Positions 54,695 through 64,000 of a DNA stretch of 64,000 nucleotides are shown here, piece by piece. Below the pieces are notes generated by a model. That model was not told where the DNA came from. It saw only the letters and a list, made by a program, of their open reading frames with translations, and searched no databases. The DNA lies in the NCBI GenBank assembly GCA_958510875.1, contig OY294068.1, positions 34,824,297-34,888,296 on the forward strand, in the 5' to 3' direction. Made by a program: the position numbers and the translations under genes. How positions within the stretch are numbered: position 1 is the first letter of the stretch; the number at the start of each line of letters is the position of its first letter. Source of the stretch: Endomychus coccineus. Its lineage: Eukaryota > Arthropoda > Insecta > Coleoptera > Endomychidae.

Positions 54695-54960
54695 AATAAC
54701 TTATATATACAATTCTCGGGAAATAGGTCACTGTTTATTATTTTCGTCTTTACGTACGTTTCGGTCTCACGACCATCATTAGAAGACTTATAACTGTATA
54801 AACGTGAATTCTTAAAACTAATTGTCACCACAAGGAGCTTATTTCAACTAAAAATGCCCAGGTCGCCGAAACGAACAGAAACACGAACAATCGAAATTAT
54901 AACACATTAATGTTTTAAGTATATAAATTAAGAATCCAAGCAATATTCGTATAAGCTCTG
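54695..54960 (-). mobile_element. Penelope-like terminal fragment (family A)
   Basis: Matches the HHR-bearing end of 49800-50885 and 62860-63070 (gcgacctgggcattttt complement near 54855, ttctcgggaaataggtcac at 54712). No coding. A solo terminal repeat or deletion remnant. Confidence 0.75.
54745..54787 (-). ncRNA. Hammerhead-like motif, family A, G5 mutated
   Basis: Minus strand: GTCTT helix I, core CTAATGA (G5 changed to A), extra T, perfect helix II GGTC/GACC, GAAA, ACGTACGT, A, AAGACG. G5 is an essential core residue, so this copy should be inactive. Confidence 0.62.
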
Positions 54961-54964
54961 TAAA

Positions 54965-56330
54965 CATATCGAATCACGGTAATACGATTAAGCTAATAAC
55001 AATCGTTTTGAAGTTCACCCAGGACTGACTCAGACGGTAGGATTGTTGTCATTATTCAATTGTGTCAGAGTTGATTATACACCAGGGTCTTATTAATTGA
55101 GAAGGAGTTTAGGATAATTCCCTCTCTTTATATACATTGGTGACATATCTGGAAGAGCGCAAGGTTCCATGAAACCGGTAGATTTGCATCAGCAAAAAAT
55201 TAATTTACGTTAATACTAATAACAATCATTATCAAATTTTTTTCAGAGAAAAAATGTTAGCATTTCTTTCTATGGCCCAGGAATCTTTTCGAATACCAAA
55301 ATTATCAAGTGGGAATTAAATCCAATGATTTATTAAGTTACATTGATTCTAAAAGGAAACACATTTAATGTGAATAAACTATAACTTCTCCTCATAAAGG
55401 TCAAGATTATGATTACCTCTAAATTGAGTGCACCTTTATTGGTAATAATAACGAACTTTGAACATGAATACACATAATTTTATTCCAAAAGATCTTAAGA
55501 AAAATAGTGCTAGTAACCTGAATATTCATTTTAATTTCTCAATAACATATTTCGGAAATGATATCACGAAAATAATGGACATTGAATAACCAAAAAAATT
55601 ATTTCATTGTTGTGCTGGACTGGTTTTATTGAGATTATGAAATGAAGATTTATATGATAATCCAACTGTTACGCTTAAAAAAGTTTTCAATCAACAATCG
55701 AAAATTTACTATTTTGCCCGTTTTGAGGGCATAAAATAGACGAGTCTTTCGTCATATTATGTAACATAGCTTGACTGGACCATTGATCAACAAGACACGA
55801 GGAAGACATTTTTGCCGTCCGTACCTATAGTTTGTTTATTGTGCAAGTGCCGTTTCTTCTTACACACTAGGAAACATTAATCAACCACTTCAAAATGAAT
55901 AATATCCATAGATTTTAATCTATTCATTGAATCCATTCGAAAATTATTACCTATAGAAGTATCCAATAAATTCATAAAATCCAACATAACTATTTGTTAA
56001 CAATTAATGGAGTCAAAGTACAATTCTCAGTGTGGATTTGTTAAATGTTTGATGACGTGATATTTCAAACTTGTTTTATATCTTTGAATAATAATTATTG
56101 TTGATCTGTTATTTAATACCATTCGCGAAGAATCAGACAAAAGGCTAATCGAATCGCGATGCATATTTACCATTCTTCTAGGAAACTTATCGGTTCAGCC
56201 ATTATTGCATTCATTCAAAACAATTACTTTCATAATCTGTATCAATGAATCATCAACGCTGTGTAAGCAAAATATTTTAAACCTTAAAACAATAGTTGCC
56301 ATTTTCAAACAAAAGATGTGATCTATAGAT
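54965..56330. other. AT-rich sequence, nothing recognised
   Basis: Nothing supported. Confidence 0.4.
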
Positions 56331-56334
56331 TACT

Positions 56335-56450
56335 AACTTCCCAAACGGGGATTCGAAATTCGTCAAAGTGCGCAGGTAAAAATAAAATTGGTTTACGATA
56401 TTCGTCACATGTCCGATTTTGGGACTACGAAATTCGTCACAAAGATAATT
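56335..56450 (+). repeat. Cluster of short ttcgtca repeats
   Basis: cgaaattcgtcaa, cgatattcgtcaca and cgaaattcgtcaca lie within about 90 bp. It could be a degenerate repeat; no function is evident. Confidence 0.4.
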
Positions 56451-57149
56451 ATTTATTTTAAAATTCTAAAATACAATGAAAACCTTGTTGATACAACAAT
56501 TTTGCTACCATAGGCGTCCAAGTAATATTTTACGTTTACAAAAAATGTAATATGATTGAGAAATTAAATTATGAGGTTGGTTTTACTTTATTTATTCACT
56601 AAAGTAGTGTAATGAAAAAATGTGCAACTTATGATCAAGAAAATAATGTACTTGTAATACATAAATTTTACATAACGCTCGGAAGAAAAACATTGACAAT
56701 TTATACATAATAATACTACATGTTTTTTGAATTTGACCCCTGTTTACTTTATTTATTGCAAAAACCATTAAATTTTCTTTACCTATTCCCATTTTCTATT
56801 AATTGGTATGCATCGTCAAATCGTACAAATTTTGTTTACGGGACGCAACTTGGCTATAAATATAAAAGTGGCGGCGGGAAGAAATTCGGCAAGTGCCGCC
56901 CACATTATGAAAAATGTATGATGGTATGATGGGAATGACCCTTCAATTAAAAATATTAATTGTCAAATAAGTAGGACAATTGACTGGACTAGGCAACTGT
57001 GCATTGTTTTGCCACAATGATAATATTTATAGCTTTAATAATTTTTCATAGTGATATGATTCATTGGTGCAGCCTTTAGTAAAAATCCTTCTTCTTGCTA
57101 TCAATGGTCTTTATTTTATACATATTAATGACTATGAAGAAAATAATAA
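56451..57149. other. AT-rich sequence, nothing recognised
   Basis: Nothing supported. Confidence 0.4.
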
Positions 57150-57151
57150 TA

Positions 57152-58589
57152 CACACAACGTCAAAAGTCTTGGACCCCCTAAATATCCAATGATTCGATT
57201 AAGCCCGATTATTTTTCTAACTGTGGTGAAAAGTAACATGTATTTAAGGTATAAGATAGCCAAAATAGAGATGTCAATAAAGAATCCTGACTTTATTATC
57301 AATGTTATGACAGCAGTGGCACTGAAAGCATATTCAGCCAAGTGACTAGTGTATTAATTTCTTTTGATTTTTTGGATTATCATGCCTGGTCTTGAAATTT
57401 CTGCGTTTAATCGAGCAAGAATTACTGCTTTACCCGATGGAGAGCACTCTAATCATCAGATCTCGGAAATGTTGGGCATTCCTGGATCATCTGTTGTGCG
57501 AATAGTTCAAAGGTACCAAGAATTCGATTCAGTGGAAAACAGACCACGTAGTGAACTTCCTCGAGTGTCTAACAAAAGGGAAGATCGTTAGTTGGTGCAA
57601 TATGTTCGCAGACACCGCACAGCTTCAGCTTCAGCTCTCAGAAGCCACTTTCAGCGTACGTTTCGTCGTGTTATATCGACACCAGTTCGAAGAAGACTCC
57701 ATCTTGCAAATTTACGTGCTAAAAGACCATTACGGGTCCCCACTCTACTTCCAAGACATCGTGCATCCCCTTGGCTTTTGCAGCAGTGGAGGTGGATGTT
57801 ATTCATAGACGAAACCAGAATTGGACTGGTGAGTGATGACAATCGACAAAGAGTCTGGAGAGAACCAGGTCGTCAATAGCGACTTAATTTTCCCCGGGAA
57901 GTTGCTCCCTATCAAGGGGGTACTGTAATGTTTTGGGGAGGAATGATCTTTAACCGTCGCACCCCATTAATTCACATTCCACAGAATATGACCAGCAAAA
58001 TTTACGTCGAACAGGTTATTACGCCCGTACGTAACGAATTAGGCGAAAATTTTGTGTTTATGGAAGACAACGCCCGACCACATCGCTCAAGAAGGGTGCA
58101 GGATACACTTCAAGCAGGACATATCAATAGATTGGATTGGCCAGTCAACTCGCCGGATATGAATCCGATTGAAAACATGTGGGATTACATATGTAGAGCC
58201 ATTCACAATCGAATTGACCCACCTCAGACTGCAGATTAGTTAGTCGTCGCTGCGGTATAGGAATGAAACAATATTCCACAAGACACTATAAACCGCTTGA
58301 TTATTTCAATACACAGACGTGTCAACATGTTATTCCAACGTGGAGGAGGTCATACCGACTATCAGTCAGTGTAAAACATGTTTCATTACTTTTTTTATTC
58401 GATAATTTTTTCAACAAATTCACACATTTCTTACTTTTTAATTTTCTAAGAATCCCAGTTTGTATAAAATAATCCTTTCACAAGAAATAGACTGAACAAA
58501 CAATATATGTGATAGATATCTTTTGTTTTTCTAACAAAACATTTCATTAACAAGACTGAATGGGGGGCCAAGACTTTTGACGTTTAGTG
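57152..58589 (+). mobile_element. Tc1-like transposon, full-length structure
   Basis: Inverted termini share acgtcaaaagtcttgg (left at 57158-57173, right complement at 58569-58584), flanked by TA at 57150-57151 and 58590-58591. The 1438-bp length fits a complete Tc1-type element with one transposase gene. The gene is interrupted only by nonsense codons, with no frameshift. The most recent-looking DNA transposon in the window. Confidence 0.9.
57382..58374 (+). pseudogene. Tc1-like DD34E transposase with five premature stops
   Basis: The frame from ATG 57382 (MPGLEISAFNRARITAL) is kept for 330 codons to TAA 58372. An N-terminal HTH pair (HSNHQISEMLGIPGSSVVRI) and catalytic region follow: Asp in RWMLFIDETRIGL, Asp in FVFMEDNARPHRSR, Glu in NSPDMNPIENMWDYI. 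Premature stops are TAG at 57589, 57877, 58237 and 58258 and TGA at 58264; the last falls where the family has Trp in a WNNIPQ block. All acidic catalytic residues remain. Only base substitutions separate it from an open frame. Confidence 0.9.
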
Positions 58590-58591
58590 TA

Positions 58592-59800
58592 TATTACTTC
58601 TAATCACGCTACTCTAATAATGATACAACGAAGTATGTGATCTTATATACCTAAATTATCAAACAAGTTTATGCTAAAATTGAGAATTTACATGAAGAGA
58701 GTGAAAATTGATAAGCACAGTATCAAGAGAATTCGGTCCGATGTCTATAATATGTGTAAATCAGGAAATCGTGATATATGATATTATTTTTAGTAAAACT
58801 TGTTAATTGAAGTGATTCTCAAAGTATAAAATGTGATGTTGGAACGGGAGCCTTCTTTTGTGCTTCAGTTGGTTTTCTACCTGGTCTCGGCAACTTACCT
58901 GAATTTTGCCTCTGATCGGAGAACGGTATCTTCTCTCTCGTATATTTTTCATCTCTCTCCATTTCCTGACACTTGACAAGTTGCTTTTGAAATTTCAGTC
59001 TAGGCCTAGCGTACTCTGTTCAGAGAATCTTGTCACTTGTTTCCCGGATTCGAGTTTGTGTTATTCCTTTACCACTTAATTTGTACGTACACTTACAATT
59101 AACAATACGTTAATATAATGAGAATAACGATTTTAGTTCATTTTATTAACACTTTATTGGAACAATAATAGCGGGTTTCAGGTTAATAATAATGCGTTGA
59201 GCATCGAAACCGAAGTCACAATATTATTATTTTATTAATAAACTTCATCCATCGAATAAGTAGTAGATAATTTTTGTAACATTACGAATATATTCACTGT
59301 AGGACATCTTAAGAATATTATTCCCAAGAAAAATTCATAAAAATTTCTATGGTTCTAACGGTAATAAACAAAATATTTTCACCGTATTCTTTATTGTGAA
59401 ATGAATAAATATCTCTAGTATCTGAAAATATTCGTTATATGAATTAATCTTTTGTACAATACTATACCAGATATTCAAATATTTAGTTAACAGACAGAGA
59501 AGTAAAAACAATAGAAAATTATATAATAGTTATTCACTATAAACAAATTGACTGTTTGTATTTGTTTATGATGATGAACGTTGAATGGCTGTTCGAGAAG
59601 GTGATGTATAAAAAAATACATTAAAAAGGTATAAAATGTGTAACGTTTTGGTCCTTGAATTGTGACCTGAATTTATAATTGTTCCTCTACCATTATTATA
59701 GAAACAATATACCAGCAGCAGGGAATGATTCGGAAGAGCCTTGATCAATCGATCAATGACTTGTTAGCTCACTTTTATTAGCAAAATAGCTTTCGTACAC
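58592..59800. other. AT-rich sequence, nothing recognised
   Basis: Nothing supported. Confidence 0.4.
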
Positions 59801-59804
59801 TTCT

Positions 59805-60430
59805 GCGTGTCAGACGTATGTTTGCAGGAACAGAAAATATATTGGAAATGATTTAGAATCAGCTAATGAAAGTCCTTGAATCATACTCTATGTTACATTA
59901 AAATTGTATCAAATGGCCTACATAAAATATTTTTAGCTCTATGTTCTATACTGCTACCTGTTATTAGGTTGTTTTCGGAATTATCCATACCATAATATAA
60001 CTTTGTTTATTAGTAAATTAAATTGGAAGAAATTGTGCTGGCCAATTGTCAAAGTGTAAAAGCCAAAGTAATATTAAAAAGCAGTATAAACTTATTTGAT
60101 ACTGACACTTTCTGTTAGATAAAGTACAAAAATTTTCTTCTGCAGGTTAAATATATGCGTGTGATATATTTTTAAAACCATCACAAGAACACTGTCGTCA
60201 TTGTGGTTCGATAAAATGCTAAGTTTTTGATAAACGGAAGATGGTTTCAAAAATACCACTTGAAACGGGGCCCAAAAACAATACCGTTCTTATTTTCATA
60301 ACTTTAGAGCGATTATCTAAATTTCGAATCAATTACGACCAATAGAAACGGCGCAATTGTCTTCACAGATTTTACACTGGCAAACACGCACACAGACACC
60401 ATCTCCAAAGTAGTCTAAATCTATTCAGGT
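59805..60430 (+). repeat. Dispersed repeat R, copy 3
   Basis: cagaaaatatattggaaatg (59832) matches copy 2. ggttaaatatatgcgtgtga then tatatttttaaaacc (60147-60182) matches the junction sequences flanking the insertions in copy 1 and so shows the empty site. The middle part differs from copy 2. Confidence 0.68.
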
Positions 60431-60980
60431 TCCGTGAATTGTTTGTCAAACCACTTGGTGTACTTCCCTAATACCTACTACGTTCAGAGAGGGAAGTAAA
60501 AAATCTTTAACGCAATCAAAGAAGTTACTAACAAAATTAGTAAGGAATACAACATAAATGGAGTCATAGAGCCTGCAGATGTGATAGTTAAGTGTGATAA
60601 CTTCAAAATTTGCAAAACGACATATCTCATTCATAATGGCTGTCTCATAGCCGAAAAGTGGCTTAGATAAGTTATAATTTTGGTGGAAAAAGAACGATAG
60701 TGCAAAATAGTGATAGTGAAAAATGGTGATACTGCAACCCCATTGAGGTCCATGCCAACTGAGCACCAAACTCTTGACCTAAATAAATTTATTATTGGGA
60801 AAATTCAATCCTTTTCCGCGCCAGCCCCCCTCTGGTAATAAGTCTTAATGTCGAACAATTATTACTGAATTGCTATAATCAGGCGAATTTTTTATTTTAG
60901 CAGCTTTCATCTAAACTTTTTAGTGTTCGGAGAGGAAAAATATGATGGAGAGAAAAAATATGATCAGTAGATTTTGTTGT
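60431..60980. other. Unassigned sequence
   Basis: Nothing supported. Confidence 0.35.
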
Positions 60981-60984
60981 AGGT

Positions 60985-61203
60985 GATCGTGACCAGCAAA
61001 TGTTTGTTCTTAATAATTTTCAAACGTGAGAACTGAAAGGCGTGAACATATATTGGGTGTGCTCTGTGAGTGACTGTAAAGCAAAGTATTTCACTAGAGA
61101 ACGTCCTGGATCATTCCTTGGAACACATCAAGCCAACTTACAAAAGCTAAGTGAAAGTTTCAAAAGGGAGCAGTGGAATACATTTGCCAACGACTATCAA
61201 AAA
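60985..61203 (+). pseudogene. FLYWCH-like zinc-finger remnant
   Basis: The frame reads GDRDQQMFVLNNFQT, stop, then LKGVNIYWVCSVSDCKAKYF and GSFLGTHQANL, ending at 61201. The YWxCxxxxCKAK core with a following His is the FLYWCH-type finger found in insect DNA-binding proteins and some MULE transposases. The expected second His (HNH) reads HQAN, and an in-frame TGA lies at about 61026. Could be a broken exon of a host gene or a transposon piece. Confidence 0.55.
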
Positions 61204-61217
61204 TAATGAATATGGAG

Positions 61218-61356
61218 ATTTCTACGTCTTCGGATAAAGAAGATATATTACTTTGGATGGTTTTGGTGCTTATTTGTTGAAAATTCATTTCTACGTCTTC
61301 GGATAAAGAAGATATATTACTTTGGATGGTTTTGGTGCTCATTTGTTGAAAATTCA
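61218..61356. repeat. 69-bp tandem duplication, two copies
   Basis: tctacgtcttcggataaaga begins at 61221 and 61290. The copies are almost identical (one T/C difference at gcttatttg / gctcatttg). A minus-strand open frame across it reads repeated NFQQISTKTIQSNISSLSED, but this follows from a unit length divisible by three. Confidence 0.9.
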
Positions 61357-61425
61357 TATCTATAGTTTTAATAAAAAAATACACTTACAATAGGTTTTCA
61401 AAAACTTCGTTTTTATTAAACAAAA

Positions 61426-61462
61426 CGTGACATGTTTCACCACACGGTGGCTTTATCAAACA
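61426..61462 (-). ncRNA. Hammerhead-like motif, family B (left end)
   Basis: Minus strand: TTGATAA core, A, helix II GCCAC/GTGGT with CGT loop, GAAA, helix III ACATGT, C (GUC), then ACG pairing with the TGT before the core (three pairs, one G-U). Core 3/8 pair is U-A. Confidence 0.58.
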
Positions 61463-61734
61463 ATGGTTTTACAAACTATGGTTTATTCCTTAAATATTAA
61501 AATTTAGATTAAGAAGGAGGGGATGAATGAGGCACATGTACAGTAGGATAAGAGTTACTTACCAATAAAGTTAATAATGGACAATTGGTAAAGTCTTCCT
61601 GATCATTTATTTTTAATTTCAATTTTCTCTAAGTTGTTTAATACTTTACTTTTAACTGACTTATGAAGAATCTCAAAATCATCTTTAAAATGATGATCAG
61701 TAGAACAGTTAAGATTCATAATTATAGATTATTA

Positions 61735-62137
61735 ATAATATATGCAAGTAAACTTTCTGATAATGTAAGCAAATTACTTAAAAAACCCAATGTTACCACG
61801 ACTTTTAGAACTAATAATACGGTAGGCAAATATATTAAAAACAACAAAGATAAGAATAAAAAAGATCAAGAATCAGGACTATACAAGGTAACAAGGTATA
61901 GATAGTGTGAAAATTGTGATAAATACTATATAGGTGAGACAGGAAGATCTTTCAAAACTAGAATTATAGAACATTTTAATTTGAACAAAGGTGATTCAAA
62001 TTTGTAAACCATATTAAAGAAACTGATCGTCATTTCAAAGATGATTTGGAGATTCTTTGTAAGTCAGTTAAACGTAAAGTATTAAACAACTTAGAGAGAA
62101 TAGAAATTAATAAGTTTAAAATACAGGAAACCTTATA
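61735..62137 (+). pseudogene. Penelope-like GIY-YIG endonuclease remnant
   Basis: Frames read LLKKPNVTTTFRTNNTVGKY, then GLYKVTRYR, stop, CENCDKYYIGETGRSFKTRI with IEHFNLNKGDSN, then FKDDLEILCKSVKRKVLNNL. G-L-Y (GIY) and Y-I-G with C-x2-C between, the catalytic Arg and the IEH block mark the Penelope endonuclease. A stop at 61903 and later frameshifts show decay. The RT domain is absent. Confidence 0.82.
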
Positions 62138-62282
62138 AATGATCAGAAAGACTTTACCACTTCTTTATTATTAAATTTATTGGTAAGTAACTCTTATCCC
62201 ACTGTACACATACCTCACTCATCCCCTTCTTCTTGATCTTAATTTTAATATTTAAGGAATAAACCATAGTTCGTAATACATT

Positions 62283-62320
62283 TTTTGATAAAGTCACCGT
62301 GTGTTGAAACATGTCACGGT
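62283..62320 (+). ncRNA. Hammerhead-like motif, family B (right end)
   Basis: Core TTGATAA at 62285-62291, A, helix II GTCAC/GTGTT with CGT loop, GAAA, helix III ACATGT, C. U3-A8 as in the left end; helix II has one weakened pair. Confidence 0.55.
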
Positions 62321-62395
62321 TTGTTTAATAAAAAACGAAGTTTGTGGAAATTTATTACTAGTGTATTTTTTATTAAAACTATAAAATATGTTATT

Positions 62396-63080
62396 TACAT
62401 ATGAGATCCCTTTATAGATTTTGTTTATTCTTTCTTTAATGATGAGGTTGAAAAAAGTTTTTGGGTAGTCATTCATTTCCAGTGTCCTGGATATGATTGA
62501 GATAAATCTTGACTCTAAACTTGTGACTCAAAGAACAGAAGTTCAATCATTGAGTCAAATATACACTAATTTGATTAATTAAAACCCTTGCAAATTCCTA
62601 CATACGTCTTTATAATGTTAAGAGTATATTTTAGGTAGAATGCTGAAAAAACTATATTTCTAGTAAGGTATAACAACATTTTCCTATTATCTCATAAATC
62701 TTCAACATCTGGTTCGAAAGTGGATACTTGAGCGTCTTATAGTTTGGTGTCAGTCTTGTTCTCACAGTGCATGAGATGACTTCGATTAGAAATAGATTGC
62801 TATGCAGTGGCTTCTTGGTACATATTCATACACTTAAAACATTAACGTGTTACAATTTCAATTATTCGTGTTTCTGTTCGTTTCGGCGACTTGGGCATTT
62901 TTAGTTGAAAGTAATGCGATAAGGCTTTGTACTTGGTACAATTAGTTTTAAGTTACCCCATTTTAGACATTGATACGTCTTCTTATGATGGTCGTGAGAC
63001 TGAAACGTACGTAAAGACGAAAATAATAACCATATGCGTTAGTGTGACCTATTTCCCGAGAATTTATATATAATTCATAC
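62396..63080 (-). mobile_element. Penelope-like element remnant (family A)
   Basis: Minus-strand MNDYPKTFFN-like scrap (62440-62495) equals the RT C-terminal block of 50573-50790. 62540-62710 matches 24890-25060 in inverse. 62860-63070 is the HHR-bearing end ending ttcccgagaatttatatata. Shuffled but of the same family as 24570-25480. Confidence 0.72.
62976..63019 (+). ncRNA. Hammerhead-like motif, family A, G5 mutated
   Basis: Helix I CGTCTT/AAGACG intact, core CTTATGA (G5 to T), extra T, helix II GGTC/GACT, GAAA, ACGTACGT, A. The G5 change should inactivate it. Confidence 0.62.
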
Positions 63081-63084
63081 CTGG

Positions 63085-64000
63085 ATCATTATTAATTAGT
63101 GATCAAGAAGTAAAAAGTATCTTATTATATAAATATCTTCATAATTCATAGCATTATTGAATTTCAAACCTTTGAAAGTATTTAAAATTAAGTTGATTCA
63201 ATCTGTTCCAATACCAAATGTATTCAACATAAGTGGAATAATTTATGAAGATTTCGACTTTTTCATTTCGAATCAAGCATACAACAGTTCATTAACCTCA
63301 GTGGTTACTCAATTCGCCTTAAAATGTATACTTTTCATTTTAAAACCTCCACTACCAAATGTTGACAAATATGTCTGTGCTTGTTAGACTAGTTCAGTTA
63401 CAATAATGTAACGTGCCTCCATGTTTCATCTCTATAATTTTAGTTAAAAATTCACCCTCATCTATGTTAAACTGTAAATGAACCCGTTATCAGCATTGGA
63501 GTCAGAGAGACGGTGTTTATTTATTTTTAAAATACAGATCAGATAATATGTAAACCCGTGACCCGTTATGTTTCAAAATCCCGTCCCATCTCACACAGAG
63601 ATCGATTCATAATTTTATATATCAATAAGTAAATATATTCTGTCGAGCAAAGATTAATTATCCTTCAGTGATATCTCAGCATTCGGATCAATACGTTATC
63701 AATCGAACAGACACATTCTAGATTGTTCAAGTGGTTTATTTTATATTTGTAGTAAATGCATATCGGAAACTTGTCAAACATGTTATTAATTGATTTTTGT
63801 AGATATGATTCGATTTTATTACAACGAATGGTGAATTGTTTGTACCATTTATAAGATACACACAGCATTTTACCAACTTGAATGAAAACGTCTTTGTGAA
63901 CAAATAGGACCGGCGAATTTTTTTATACAACTTTGTCTATATTACAGAACTAGATAAAGGTAGCTGACATATTGGAGCCCACTGACATTAGGCTGTGCCA
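63085..64000. other. AT-rich sequence, nothing recognised
   Basis: A 76-codon frame at 63157-63387 has no recognisable domain. Nothing else was seen. Confidence 0.4.

Larger units (their letters stand above)
61365..62395. mobile_element. Penelope-like element with palindromic ends
   Basis: 61365-61680 and 62100-62390 are reverse complements (tagttttaataaaaaaatac, accacacggtggctttat, agagttacttaccaataaa with their partners). Coding of the endonuclease lies between, on the plus strand. Each end carries a family B hammerhead-like motif in inverted orientation. Confidence 0.82.

Noticed and set aside
61160..61384. Frame with repeated NFQQ...SEDVE peptide
   Set aside because: Created by a tandem unit of 69 bp, a multiple of three; no other evidence of coding.

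Overview
The window is AT-rich nuclear DNA from an insect. It holds one convincing host gene in a dense bed of decayed, nested transposable elements. Insect origin is supported by an FBXL14/Partner-of-paired gene, a short TTAGG-type telomere-like tract (14755-14791), DUF4817-type and classical mariner remnants, Penelope-like elements and LINE fragments. I cannot name the species; a beetle or hemipteran is a guess. There are no operons, bacterial signals, CRISPR arrays or recognisable tRNA/rRNA genes.

Host gene: a single-exon F-box/leucine-rich-repeat protein (FBXL14/ppa) lies at 18669-20042 on the plus strand. The reading frame extends 20 codons upstream only through a GTG, so the eukaryotic start is the ATG at 18669. 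A GC-richer promoter/5'UTR (about 18405-18668) carries CCAAT boxes, a CACGTG E-box and a 17-codon upstream ORF (18593-18646).

Left third (1-18400): internally deleted mariner (839-1726), RT/RNase H LINE wreck (2107-3590), long foldback (3884-5075), internally deleted DUF4817 mariner (6141-7100), a second mariner split by a hAT element (about 7395-10080), a CR1-like LINE tail (10265-10829), and large palindromes at 11692-12812 and 16140-17640, the latter nested two deep.

Middle (20043-44000): a hAT pseudogene (20619-22345) nested between long inverted arms; Penelope-like elements (24570-25480; 25740-27260, with a LINE inserted in it); several TIR elements (30160-31475, 33322-34316, 38508-39508); and a DUF4817 element with about 600-bp terminal inverted repeats (40475-42787), itself inserted at the edge of a palindrome inside a dispersed repeat that is present uninterrupted elsewhere in the window.

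Right third (44000-64000): LINE fragments, further Penelope-like elements (47535-48545, 49410-50885, 51950-52735, 54695-54960, 61365-63080), a Tc1-like element whose frame is intact except for five premature stops (57152-58589), and a FLYWCH-like zinc-finger remnant (60985-61203).

The most interesting signal is not protein coding. The Penelope-like and related palindromic elements repeatedly carry compact sequences that fold by eye as type I hammerhead ribozymes. I see about five sequence families. All have an extra nucleotide between core position A9 and helix II and a minimal helix III, and some replace the core C3-G8 pair by U3-A8. Hammerheads in Penelope-like elements are known in general; the core covariation and the inverted-pair layout seen here are what deserve checking.
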